From Astragalus membranaceus (Eukaryota; Streptophyta; Magnoliopsida; Fabales; Fabaceae): a stretch of DNA of 64,000 nucleotides. The stretch covers positions 123,760,371 through 123,824,370 of the forward strand of contig CM076848.1 in NCBI GenBank assembly GCA_039519185.1, in the 5' to 3' direction. The position numbers and the translations under genes were made by a program. Below the pieces are notes generated by a model, which saw only the letters and a list, made by a program, of their open reading frames with translations, had not been told where the DNA came from and did no database searches. Below, piece by piece: positions 31,036 to 45,628 of the stretch (position 1 is the stretch's first letter; each line of letters opens with the position of its first letter).

Positions 31036-31475
31036 ATGGCTAACACCACCCAATCATCATCTATTCAAGTCCCTACTTTTTCCGATGAAAACTACGATTT
31101 TTAAAATGAAGATATTTTTTTCTCTCAAGACGTGTGGGATGTTGTAGAAGAAGGGTTTACTATTCCCGCCGATACTTCAACTTTTTTTGCAGCTCAAAAG
31201 AAAGAGCTGAAGAAAAATAAGCAAAAAGATTCAAAGGCGTTATATATCTTGCAACAAGTTGTGGGTGACTCCATTTTCCCGAAATAAATGGGAGCTACTA
31301 GTGCCAAGGATGCATGGAGTACACTACAGGCGGAGTTTCCAGGAACCGCCAAGGTACGTGCTGTCAAACTCCAAAGTCTAAGGCGTAAGTTTGAATTATT
31401 AAATATAAAGTGCAAGTTGATGATTCATGGCTATGACATCAAAGATTTGGCCACCTCAACTCTAAAGCCTTAAAG
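31036..31475 (+). pseudogene. gag: Tork gag fragment
   Basis: MANTTQSSSIQVPTFSDENY, a TAA, then VWDVVEEGFTIP, KALYILQQVVGDSIFP, a stop, and GATSAKDAWSTLQAEFPG with VKLQSLRRKFELL. The frame then joins about 50 bases of unrelated text and directly integrase sequence. The zinc knuckle, protease and part of gag are deleted. Confidence 0.8.
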
Positions 31476-32434
31476 TTGTTATATCAAAAAAATATGATGA
31501 GAGATTTACCATGCCTCAAAGAAGATAATGAAGCATGTGAAGGATGTCTTCTCGGAAAGCAACACAGATTACCGTTTTCAATGAGCAATGCATGGAGGGT
31601 TAAAGATGTGCTAGAGCTCATCCACACTGACGTTTGTGGACTGATGAGGACACCATCACTCGAAAACAACATGTATTTCATCATCTTCATTGATGACTTT
31701 TTTAGAAAGACTTGGGTATACTTCATCAAGGAAAAATCAGAAGTCTTTGGAATACTCACGAAGTTCAAGGACCTTGTCGAAAAGAAAAGTGGTAAACATA
31801 TAAAACGGCTTAGGAGTGATCGGGGAAAAGAGTATAACTCCCATGAGTTTGACAACTTTTGTGAGGACGAAGGCATCGAAAGACAACTTACTGTCGCATA
31901 TTCTCCTCAACAAAAGGGAGTATTTGAAAGAAAATTAAAGTCGCACAGTCATGGAGATGGCTAGATTGATGTTGAAGGATAAAGGATTACCAAACATCTT
32001 TTGGGCTGAAGCAGTTTATACTGCTGTCTACATAATCAATAGATGCCCAACTCAGGTAGTTCAAGACAAGACTCCTACTGAATCTTGGAGTGGGAAAAAA
32101 CCTTCTGCGAGACATTTAAGGGGTCTTTGGATCAATTTGCTACATTCATGTCCAAAAACAAAAAAGGCACAAGTTAGAAGATAAGACGGTTCGAGGCATC
32201 TTCTTGGGATACAGTACAAAATCAAAAGGCTATCGAGTCTACAATTTACAAACAAAGAAGCTTATTTTCAGTCAAGATATCGAAGTTGATGAAGCTGCCA
32301 ATTGGAATTGGGATAAAGAAAAAATTGAGAGAAGCAACATTTCCCTTCCAGGACAACAACCTCAAGAAGAAGTTGAAGAAGTAACAGAAGGTTCATGTAT
32401 GCCTCCTTCGCCTTCTCTTCAACAAAATTTTTAA
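31476..32434 (+). pseudogene. pol: Tork integrase fragment
   Basis: Integrase words run from KEDNEACEGCLLGKQHRLPF (the CC part of the zinc finger) through LIHTDVCG (first Asp), RLRSDRGKEYNS (second Asp) and YSPQQKGVFERK (Glu). Then, in another frame, come MARLMLKDKGLP, INRCPT and, after a further shift, GIFLGYSTKSKGYRVYNLQT. At least three frameshifts make it non-functional. Confidence 0.82.
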
Positions 32435-33900
32435 CAAGAAGCTACTCCGAGACGACTAAGATCTCTGTGAGACATAATGAAATTTGCAATTTGGCCATAC
32501 TTGAGCCTGAAAACTATGAAGTATCATCTACGTACGAAATATGAGTCAAAGCAATGGAGGAGGAGATTAAATCAATTGAGAAAAATAACACATGGGAGCT
32601 ACTAGACTGTCCAAAAAATAAAGATATCATAGAAGTCAAATGGGATTATAAGACAAAGCTTATAACCCTGATGGTTCAATGCAAAAGCAGAAGGCTAGGC
32701 TTGTAGCAAAGGGCTACTCTCAGCAACCTGGAGTCGATTACATTGAGACATTTGCTCCAGTTGCATGTCTAGATACAATAAGAGCTTTAATAGCTCTTGC
32801 AGCACAAAAATAGTGGAGCATTTATCAACTAGATCTCAAGCCTGCATTTCTAAATAGAGTACTAGAAGCAGAGGTACGTGTTAAGAAACCACAAGGTTTC
32901 ATCAGCAAAGGAAACAAAGACAAAATATTGAGACTAAGAAAAGCTCTGTATGGTCTCAAGCATGGTTTAGTCGAATTGATCAATACTTCATCGATCAAGG
33001 ATTCAGGAGGAGCAAGAGTGAGCCAACATTAGATGTCAAGACCCAAGGTCAGCAAGATGCTCTAATTGTCTCCTTGTATGTAGATGATCTAATCTACACA
33101 GAAAACAACACGAAAATGGTGGCTAAATTCAAAGAAGACATGATGAAAACATTTGAGATGACTTATCTTGGTTTAATGTTCCTCGGCAAAGAAGTAAAAC
33201 AACAAAAATAAGGGATATTCATTTGTTAGAAAAAATACACTGTAGCACTATTGAAGAAGTTCAACATGAACGAATGCAAGCCAGTGGCTACTCTGCTCGT
33301 GACAAATGAGAAGTTACAAAAGGAAGACGAAGCGCCAGAAGCTGATGCATCGCGCTATCGAAGTTTGATGGGAGCCTACTATATGTTACTGCTACCCGTA
33401 CAGACATCATGTTCTTCTCTCAAGATTCATGCAGAAGCCAAGTCAAATTCACTTTGGAGTAGGAAGAAGAGTTGTAAGATATCTACAAGGCACAAAAGAG
33501 TATGGTATATGGTATATGGGATATGGTATATGGTATAAAAGAGTTCTAAGATATCTACAAGTCAAATTCACTATGCCTTCTCACTACGATCAGGATTTTT
33601 CTCTTGGGCATCAAAGAAGCAAGCAACGGTTGCGCAATCAACAACAGAGGACGAGTACGTAGCAGCAACTGAAGCGACTAGTTAAGTGATATGGCTTCGA
33701 AGAATACGTGAAGATATGGGTGAACTGCAAAGTCGCTCTACCACAATCTACTGCGATAACAAGTTAGCTATAGCAATGACAAAGAATCTGGTTCATCATC
33801 AGAACTGCAAGATCGCTCTACCACAATCGAACAAAACATTTTGCAATCTAATATCACTTCATCAAAGAAGCAGAGATGACAAAAGAGATTCAGCTTGACT
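32435..33900 (+). pseudogene. pol: Tork RT and RNase H remnants
   Basis: Fragments in several frames: QPGVDY-like words near 32720, ALYGLK near 32945, LYVDDLIYT near 33075, KFNMNECKPVATLL near 33260, and an RNase H tail with TTIYCDNKLAIAMTKNLV near 33735. Stops are frequent. A local duplication with GGTATATG repeats lies near 33500-33540. Confidence 0.75.
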
Positions 33901-34547
33901 ATTGCACAAGAGAAAACTAAGTTGCAAAGCCAGGTTTGAAGAACTAAGAACGGTTCTTGCAGTTTCCAAAATTTGAAACAAGAAGAATTGTTGAACTGTG
34001 ATACAAATTTCTAGAAAGCTTTAGAAAGTAAAATTATGTATTAAAAAAATAGTAACATCTTGATTGTACTAGAAAATATGATCTAGAATTATCTTTTTGT
34101 AAAAAAATTAGTAACCACTAACCATTGTACTAGCTATTGAGAAATAGATTTGAAGTATTTGTTGAAATCCACTCCCACGGCTCATTCTCTCTAAACACTA
34201 CTCTTTTTTGAAAACTATTTTTCACTACTTTCTTTCAAAAGTTTATAAAGTTAATATATTATTTAGTGGTTTCTATAAATGGAGAGAGTAATTTATAGGA
34301 TATAAAATTTAGTGGCTTCTACGGTGAGAGATCAATTAAGTCTCTCACTGGTGTACCATTAAAATTAATTGTATTGTAAAATGTTATAAGTGGTTAAGAT
34401 TGAATCAACTAGTATTAAATCCTAATCATTGGTGAAATTTTATACTATATCATACGCTCAATTTTAGTGGTTCACTGATTAGGGATTTAGTTGCTCACTC
34501 ACCCTAGAAGCACCAAGAGAAAATAAAACATGTAAGTGTGATAATAC
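33901..34547. other. Remainder of the GDSL last intron; no gene seen
   Basis: AT-rich sequence between the Tork relic and the splice donor of the GDSL exon (minus-strand G/GTATTA at 34548/34547). Part of it may be a decayed Tork 3' LTR, but I could not align it to 30571-30955. Confidence 0.5.
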
Positions 34548-34797
34548 CATAAGAGGTTGGATTTTGACCAAGTTCTTGGAGGGCAGCATAAGAATCGAAG
34601 TAGGAGTAACTGATAAAGTTCTTGTTCTCTGATTTCCATTCCTTTAACATGGACTGAAGGTCTTCATTATATTTAATTGACATTATATTGACTGCTGAAA
34701 AGCATTCTGTTTTATTCTTAAGCCTATATGTGGGGCAGCATCCAATTGCACCTACACCAACAAACTCAAATTTTCTTGCACCATTGTTGTATAAATT
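34548..34797 (-). pseudogene. GDSL lipase, penultimate exon
   Basis: Encodes NLYNNGARKFEFVGVGAIGC, LKNKTECFSAVNIMSIKYN and ALQELGQNPTSYG, typical of plant GDSL lipases between blocks III and V. The acceptor TTTTTTGCAG precedes it on the minus strand. It ends in phase 1 at G/GTATTA, which fits the GA that opens the last exon. The exon has no stop. Confidence 0.88.
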
Positions 34798-35169
34798 CTG
34801 CAAAAAATGTACCATACGAATTTGTTATGTTACCCCGAAAACATTGCTACAATTATTTCACTAGTGTTAAATCTTGAGTCGGTTGACTTAAGGGTCAAAT
34901 ATTAAACTAGGGTTTACAACGGAATTGTAAATGACAGTTTAACACCAAATAAAAAACGGCGGTTAAAAGCCCACTAACTACATTTCGGGATTCTACAACA
35001 TTCAAAAACCAGTGTTGAAAGTCAAATTTTACTAGCGTAGAATCGTACCGCAAGTACATTATACATATAGTCATAAATTCTCTATTTTGACCCTTGTAAG
35101 CATATATGGTTTTAACCATAGAATTATATTAAGTAGTAACATATAATTGACAACCATATGTTTAATTAC

Positions 35170-35403
35170 CTGTAATTGCAATTTTAGTGAGGAAGCCATG
35201 GAATCCACATACTGTTGTGGGGTGTATTTCTTTTGAAGTTCCTTTGAGTTAAAGTAACCAAATATATCATTGCTTCCAATCACAACAGTGAAGACGGATT
35301 TGAAGAGGTGTCTCTGAAGAGCAAATGCTCCCATTTGTTGTGTCAATTGTTCATGCACTTGTGAGTAATAGTCAACTTGCTTTGTCAAAGCTATTGATTG
35401 TCT
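35170..35403 (-). pseudogene. GDSL lipase, internal exon with block III (GSND)
   Basis: Encodes RQSIALTKQVDYYSQVHEQL, VVIGSNDIFGYF and YTPQQYVDSMASSLKLQLQ. The Asn of GSND is an oxyanion-hole residue of SGNH hydrolases. The acceptor TTTTTTGCAG and donor CAG/GTAATT are canonical; the intron to the next exon (35169-34798) is a normal 372 bp. Upstream exons are missing. Confidence 0.88.
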
Positions 35404-35502
35404 CTGCAAAAAATATTACCAATTGGGATAACTCAATTTAGAAAATATTTTTATTATTTTGTCATTTTCATACCATTTTCAGTTTGGGGGATAACTATTA
35501 TT

Positions 35503-35572
35503 CACTACAACAGAACTGCAGAAAAAGGGTGCACCCTTTAGAGGCGCTTTTTAAAAACGCCCCTGATGGCCA
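35503..35572 (+). mobile_element. CACTA-type terminus fragment
   Basis: CACTACAACAGAACTGCAG followed by a GCGC-flavoured subterminal palindrome (GAGGCGCTTTTTAAAAACGCCCC), the style of a CACTA end. Only about 70 bp remain before Tat gag sequence begins. I see no matching opposite end. It lies about 100 bp upstream of the GDSL exon and is of a different family from the element at 45037. Confidence 0.55.
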
Positions 35573-36147
35573 AATACTGATGCCCAAGATAGTTTTTGAG
35601 CAGTTCCGACGGTCCTTGTTGGACGTCGAACAGGTCACCGAGTCCCACCTCCCTCTTCTTATTTGTCGAGAATTGCTGCACGAACCTGCTTGCTAAATCC
35701 TCAAACCCAATCACGGAGCGTTCTGGGAGTCCCTTGAACCACTTTAGGTCTACGTCCGCCAGTGTTAACGCAAACATCTTACAGCAGATGGCCTCATTAC
35801 CACCGCTGATGAACATCTGGGTCTGGAAGGCGTCTATATGACTCTAAGGATCCCCGATGCCATTGTAGGTCCCGGTCCAGGCTCCCTGAACCTAGGCGGT
35901 ATTTCTACGGCCTGGATCTCCACCGTGTATGGATGGAATGCTCGTAACAGGGCTCTTGTGTCCTCCAGCACTTGGGTAAACCTCCTCATATCAGCGAGTT
36001 GTTGCTGCAGTTGTACCTCTCTCGCCTCTAGGGCTTGAGAGCGGAGTAGCTGCTCCTCGTTGCACCGTAGTTGGTTAGAGTTTTGAGTCTGGAGGAGCTA
36101 GACTGCTGCCATGAGCTCTTCCATCCTCGGATCTGGGTTGTGCTGGT
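35573..36147 (-). pseudogene. gag: Tat/Ogre gag, central part
   Basis: From right to left the minus strand reads QHNPDPRMEELMAAV, a TAG, QLRCNEEQLLRSQALEARE, a mid-region with shifts, and the gag core SHIDAFQTQMFISGGNEAIC, KMFALTLADVDLKWFKGLPE, SVIGFEDLASRFVQQFSTNK. It ends near 35573 beside the CACTA-type end. The N-terminus continues at 44876-44938 across the large-LTR element, as the CTGGT TSD shows. Confidence 0.82.
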
Positions 36148-36719
36148 TGTGACACCCTTTACCCCGAAAGTATTTATAAGCGAAAAAGTACGAAAAACGA
36201 GTAAATTTGTATATCAAATAAAACTAACAATTCATTTTTTGAAATGGTTTTCGTAAGTAAAAGATGTCGTCCAACTCTTTAAATCATATATAAACGATCA
36301 TAATAATATTAAGGACTAAAACATTGAAACATTCCTTTCAATACGGTAATAAGATTGATTTTAAATATAACATTGAAAATACAACCCAAGTCCCGATGTC
36401 ACATGATCAGAGCAATAAACCTTTAATCAGTCAAATAAAAAGAAAGTGACATCAATAGGACACCTCCACCGCTGCACAATCGTAGAGGCTCACATCAACG
36501 ACACCTGGAGCTCAATCTAAATAAATGGTGCACGGGTGAGAAAGAGCGTCCAAACCATATAAGGAACATAAGACCGAAACTAAAACAACAAGACTACCAC
36601 AAACAAGGAAACAATCAACAGTAGTGGATACAACTTTCATAACACGAATGCACAAACAATCTTTAACTAATCTTCATCTAATCCTAGTGTCGCGACCTCC
36701 CGTACGATCTTAGGACTAC

Positions 36720-37510
<791 letters not shown>

Positions 37511-39250
37511 CGCGATGTCGCACAACAACAACGACAACAACAACGACAACGAGAACGACGATGCCAACAACAACAACAACAACCACAACAATACCTATCA
37601 TCCTCAGCATCATTTGAGGTACGGCTCGCCCATACTGCGGCGAGTCCTTGCCCACACAGCGACAAGGTTCCTTAAACATCATCATCAACTTCCCTAAGAA
37701 CTCCTAAGTCCAAGGGTATCATCAACAACTAGGGGTCATTTAATAATCATCTCTGGTCATAACTATTACCCAAGTCCCCGCTAATTCTATATAATAACGT
37801 CATCCTTATATTCATTAGCACAATAGACATTAAGTTATCCTATAACTTTTATAATTAACTCGTCCTTCTCATTCTATATTCATTTCCTAAACTCGGCATA
37901 CTAGCTATAGTCATCCATATCATTAAATCACACTCATCCAAATCATTAAGTTACAGTCATCCAAACCAAACAATTTATAGACACTTAAATCATTTACAAT
38001 CTTCCATAACAATTACAGTTATTCAAATTGAATTATATTTACAATCATCCATAATAATTACAGTTATCCAAATCGAATATAGATGATAACTAACCAATGA
38101 ATAAATACAAAACCAATATGAATGACGATAATCAATACTATTATAGTCCTATCCCCTATTCCCCATATAGAAAAGAAACCCTTTCCCCCGTACCTGATAT
38201 CGAAGTGTATTCCAATAGCGACTGGATGAAGACAAAAATCATCCCCAGCTTGATTTATTTCCGACGGGACAATGCTTAACTCGAACGCCTCAAACACGTA
38301 CAATTATGTAACAACAACAATGACAGTCCAAAATCATACTCTAAAAATATTAAATGTAATTAATCATGTTTACGAAGGAAATACATACTCGAATTACAGG
38401 ATGGCACTGACAATGGTTTGAAATCGCAACCCGAAGTAATTAAACGTCCAAAATGCAATATACGAAACAGAGAAGCTTCGCTCGAATGGGTGGCTAGCGG
38501 CGAGTACAGGCTGTTTCTGGCTAACTAGTTGCGTAGTTGATGTTGTTTGGGCCAAATCCGTTGGTAACAAACAAGGTAGTCAAAATCTGTGCAGCATTGG
38601 TTTTTAGGCATGATGAAAACTGATTGGCAAACTGCTGTGATGGCCATGGCTGATGGTCGCGAAGAAGCAGAGGAGAAAATGAGAGAGGAAGTTTGCGAAT
38701 GGGAAGGTCTCTGATTTGGGGTTTAAAGCGCGACTTCTGTCGCGGTCTTGTGTAGGTGAAAAACCGTTGGAGATGGTGCTTGAGGTGAGGCCATGGAGTT
38801 TAATGTGAGAAAGAGGACGATTAAAACGCAAGATTGAGGCTTCAATCGACTGAAACGATCCTAGAAACGAGTTTAGAGAGTGATTTCGAGTAGGGTTGTG
38901 GTGTTTGGGACTTGGCCGTGGCTCGTGGATGAAAAACGCGTGGGAGAGGGAGAGCTTAGGGTTTTGGGCGTTGTTGCAGGATCTGTCACGAGGAAGAAGA
39001 TCAAGGAAGTGGGTCGGGTCAGGTTCTGGGCTGGAAGTGCGTGTGGGCTTTAGTGAGCTGCAATAAGGGGTGCGCTTAGGAGAAGAAAGGGGGTGTAGTG
39101 TTAAAAAACTCAAAAATCCGTTTTAAAGTATTTTTAAAGGCCATTTTCATTACAACTACTATTCTAACACCTCCATACCCCAAAATAACTTTTAAAAATC
39201 AATTCTGCTTTAAACACTAATATTTTTATAAATAGAATAAATATATAATA

Positions 39251-39598
39251 GGCTAAATTATAGTTTTGGTCCTCCTATTTTCAAAAATTCAGACATTTGG
39301 TCCCCCTATTTTAAAACTCAGACATTTGGTCCCCCAATTTTAAAAAATAAAATACATTTAGTCCAAAGAGGGACCAAATGCCTTTGATTTTTTAAAATTG
39401 GGGGACCAATTGTCTTTGATTTTTTAAAATTGGGGGACCAAATGTCTTTGATTATTAGCCATAAAAAACTGAAAATTTCTCTTGGGACTAAATGTCTTTG
39501 ATTTTTTAAAATTGGGGGACCAAATGTCTGAGTTTTAAAATAGAGGGACCAAATGCTTGAATTTTTGAAAATAGGGGGACCAAAACTATAATTTAGCC
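39251..39598. mobile_element. Mutator-like MITE in the left LTR
   Basis: 348 bp with perfect terminal inverted repeats GGCTAAATTATAGTTTTGGT and a 9-bp TSD TATATAATA (39242-39250, 39599-39607). The right LTR has the empty site (AAATATATAATAACAATC near 44703). The interior repeats GGACCAAATG and TTTTAAAATTGGGGG words in both orientations. 9-bp TSDs indicate Mutator-superfamily mobilisation. Confidence 0.93.
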
Positions 39599-39768
39599 TA
39601 TATAATAACAATCATATATTACCAATAGCATATAAAAATACATTTAATATGATTTCAACCAATTTTAATGACTCAAACACAAAATAATTTAATATTACGA
39701 ATTGAAAATAGTTCATAAAACAAGCGCATACTAAGCGAAATACAATGTAAGGAAATCGGGGTGTTACA

Positions 39769-41506
39769 ATTCAACCCCTCCTTAAAAGAAATTTCGTCCT
39801 CGAAATTTCATAGGTTTAAAGACAAAATGAAAGGACTAATACTTTGAAAGCTCAACCATATGTGACATCAATCTAGACCATGTTAGAGTCACAAGAGAGG
39901 ATGAGTCAATGACATCAAAGGCAAGAAATGGAAGGCAACAACAAAAGACAGGATACAAACTCGTAGGGAAAAAAATATGACCAGGAATAGTGAATATTTA
40001 ATGTACAACTACCCCCCCAATATATTCCAGATTGTAAATAATGTGTCGGCCTAACAATCCTTACAAACAAGACTCTACCGAAGATTATTCATCCACGTAA
40101 ATATCCACAAGTATCACAACTCAAGAAAAATTGTCGTGACACATTTTGAAGCAAGGAATTTTCACACTAAGGGGAACACTGCATTTTCCAGACTCAATTG
40201 TCTAATACAATTTCGAGTAACATAAGAGTCAAATAAAAGAACCTTTAAGCTGCAAGGAAAAGAAAGCTAGAATATCAACAAGCAACTTCGATATTTTGAA
40301 ACGGAGGGCTACATGATCGAGTAGTGACAAACTTTTAGTGAAGAGGCTTAGAAGGAGAACTGGGAGTATAGTTTGAGAATATAGGGTCACGCATCCCCAA
40401 AAATTCTGAATCATCAGTCGCTATAAGAGTAACTAGTGAACTCATGTCGCAATATATAATATTAGAGAATCTTAAACTCAGCATTTCCCAACAAGCATAA
40501 AAATCAATCCTAATAATATTAAATAAATCTCACTAAAAGTAAATTACGTTATCACAACGACATAGACAACACTATAGTACAAAATTTGGGAAGAAGACCA
40601 GTCACACAACTGACATATCTGAAAACAGGATCAATTAATATGGAGATCCCACAAACTCATTAACCAAATAATAACACGAAAATAAAAATAAAAACAAAAA
40701 GAAAGTAGAAGTCATGCAAGCACAACGATTACAATGTACATAAGTCATATATAATATAGCAAGGAAATTATGAAACAATTTATAAAAATACAAATCTCAC
40801 AACGTTGCACCTCAGGACAGTTAGGGACATAGGATAAAGGAGAATAAAATAACTAACATGCAAACCCATAAGGCATTTAACCAAGACTATAAAGCAATAC
40901 ATAAATGAAAACACGTTATAACAACAGACTTTATACAAAATACAATGCTAAATAATTGAGTTAAATTAATTCAAATAAATTAAGTGTGTATAAAATAATA
41001 TATGAATCACCAAAAATAAAACTAATCTAACAGAAGTTCAAAAACAATTTTGGTACACGGCTTGTTCTTAAATCATATATCCACATTAGTAAATACTAGA
41101 TATGAAAAAAAAAAACCAAATTATAGAAGCTCGGCTTATCTTAATACAAAGTTCACATAACAAGAAGGCCACAAACAATAAAGCAATAGATACACAATTC
41201 ACACAATGAACAGCCTAAAGAATAGACAAAGTCTATGAAAAATTCTCTCTAAGGGAAAAGTGTCGTTTGGGTTCTCACTTGCATCCTAACTTCTTTCTAT
41301 TTGCTATAACTTCAATGATTCCTCTAGGAAATATCTATCGCTCATCTCATTCCCTAATTGACTTAACCAACTACTTTGGTCAACTTCCTGACTATCAAGA
41401 ATTAAAATAAGCAATGCATGCAACTCTACTCAGAGTCCACACATCGGAAACACAATAAAACACACATACAGTCCGGTTAGGACCGAACTGCTCTGATACC
41501 ACTAAA
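39769..41506. other. Internal region of the LARD-like element; no coding capacity
   Basis: AT-rich sequence without gag, pol or other recognisable protein motif in six frames. The ends carry the polypurine tract and the conserved TTTCGTCCTCGAAATTTC on the left, and GCTCTGATACCACTA (primer site, 41490-41504) on the right. Confidence 0.75.
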
Positions 41507-44875
<3,369 letters not shown>

Positions 44876-44938
44876 CTGGTGGCCACTGGAACTTCTAGGT
44901 TCGCCATTCCCGGTTCCTCCATTTCTGATTGTCACCAT
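44876..44938 (-). pseudogene. gag: Tat/Ogre gag N-terminus
   Basis: From the ATG at 44936-44938 the minus strand encodes MVTIRNGGTGNGEPRSSSG and then meets the LARD-like element. The frame continues at 36147. The leader and primer site lie immediately to the right. Confidence 0.75.
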
Positions 44939-45000
44939 TGTTTGGTATTGGATTTCATAGGTAGACTTCTGTGTGGTGCGTGGGGTGAAACTTTACTCGA

Positions 45001-45018
45001 GCCCCACTTTGGGCGCCA
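45001..45018 (-). other. Primer binding site of the Tat/Ogre element
   Basis: The minus strand reads TGGCGCCCAAAGTGGGGC one base after the LTR end ...GTAACA, the position of a primer site for a tRNA ending GGCGCCA. I do not assign the tRNA identity with confidence. Confidence 0.65.
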
Positions 45019-45019
45019 A

Positions 45020-45036
45020 TGTTACGATTGGTTTCC
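45020..45036 (-). repeat. Tat/Ogre 5' LTR, terminal piece beside the CACTA element
   Basis: TGTTACGATTGGTTTCC, cut by the CACTA transposon. The continuation TCCCTCAGAGGGC starts at 53770 (TSD TCC). The far end of the LTR is not clear; it may reach about 54143. Confidence 0.65.
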
Positions 45037-45628
45037 CACTACTAGAAAAATAGGATTTTGCGGCGGGCAAAATCCGCCAGAAAAGCCATATTTCCGCCGC
45101 AAAATTGGACTTTGCGGCGGATTTTTGCCGTCGGTAGCCAGGTCGAAGCAAACGCTTTCCGGCAGTTTATCCGCCACAAACTTGCGGCGGATTTCGTGGC
45201 GACGATAAATCCGCCGGAAATGCCAAAAAATATTTGCCGCAAATTATCCGCCGCAAAGAGCATAAATCCGCCGAAAATTATCCGCCGCAAGGACCATGAT
45301 TCCGCCGCAAAGACCGTTTTTTTTAAAATAAATAAATAATATATTTTTTCAAAAAATCGTTTTATTTAAAATTCCGCCGGAAAATACACAAACTCCGCCG
45401 CAAAATCCTTCTTTTTTTAAAATAAATATTATTTTTTTAAAAAAATCGTTTTAATTAAAAAAATTATTTTTTTATTAAATTTTTTAATTAATGATAAAAA
45501 AAATTCAAAAATTAATTAATTTACTATTTAAAAAATAAAAATTGGAAAGAGCAGTAAAATATCATCACAAAAAAAAATCCATACAAAAAATATAATATCC
45601 ATACAAAAAATAAAATAATCTAAAGCTA

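Larger units (their letters stand above)
30571..33900 (+). mobile_element. Tork-type Ty1/copia relic
   Basis: A probable LTR starts TGTTAAGTCCC at 30571 and ends about 30955. Downstream are decayed gag, integrase, RT and RNase H in copia order, with many stops and frame changes and a gag-to-integrase deletion. Wording (CEGCLLGKQHRLPF, FIIFIDDFFRKTWVYFIKEKSE, YVDDLIYT) is that of the Tork/Tnt1 lineage. I could not recognise a matching 3' LTR or TSD, so the right edge is approximate. It lies in the last intron of the GDSL gene and predates the Ale insertion next to it. Confidence 0.75.
13502..35403 (-). pseudogene. GDSL esterase/lipase gene, three 3' exons with a 20.8-kb last intron
   Basis: Three minus-strand exons join in phase: 35403-35170, 34797-34548 and 13722-13502. 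Splice sites are canonical (TTTTGCAG acceptors, CAG/GTAATT and G/GTATTA donors, CTCATCTCAG acceptor), with phases 0 and 1 matching across the junctions. The protein is an SGNH-hydrolase: GSNDIFG is block III, and DPVHPSEAA is block V with the catalytic Asp and His. The last intron (34547-13723) holds a Tork relic and an Ale element with two further insertions. The tryptophan normally preceding block V is TGA (13613-13615), so translation would end before the catalytic Asp/His. The 5' exons with the GDSL serine motif are not in the window. It is most likely a dead gene. Confidence 0.88.

Noticed and set aside
30571..34260. Attempt to pair the Tork 5' LTR with a 3' LTR starting TGTTGAACTG near 33985
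   Set aside because: Beyond the first four bases I could not align the two stretches by eye; no TSD was found, so the boundary is left open.
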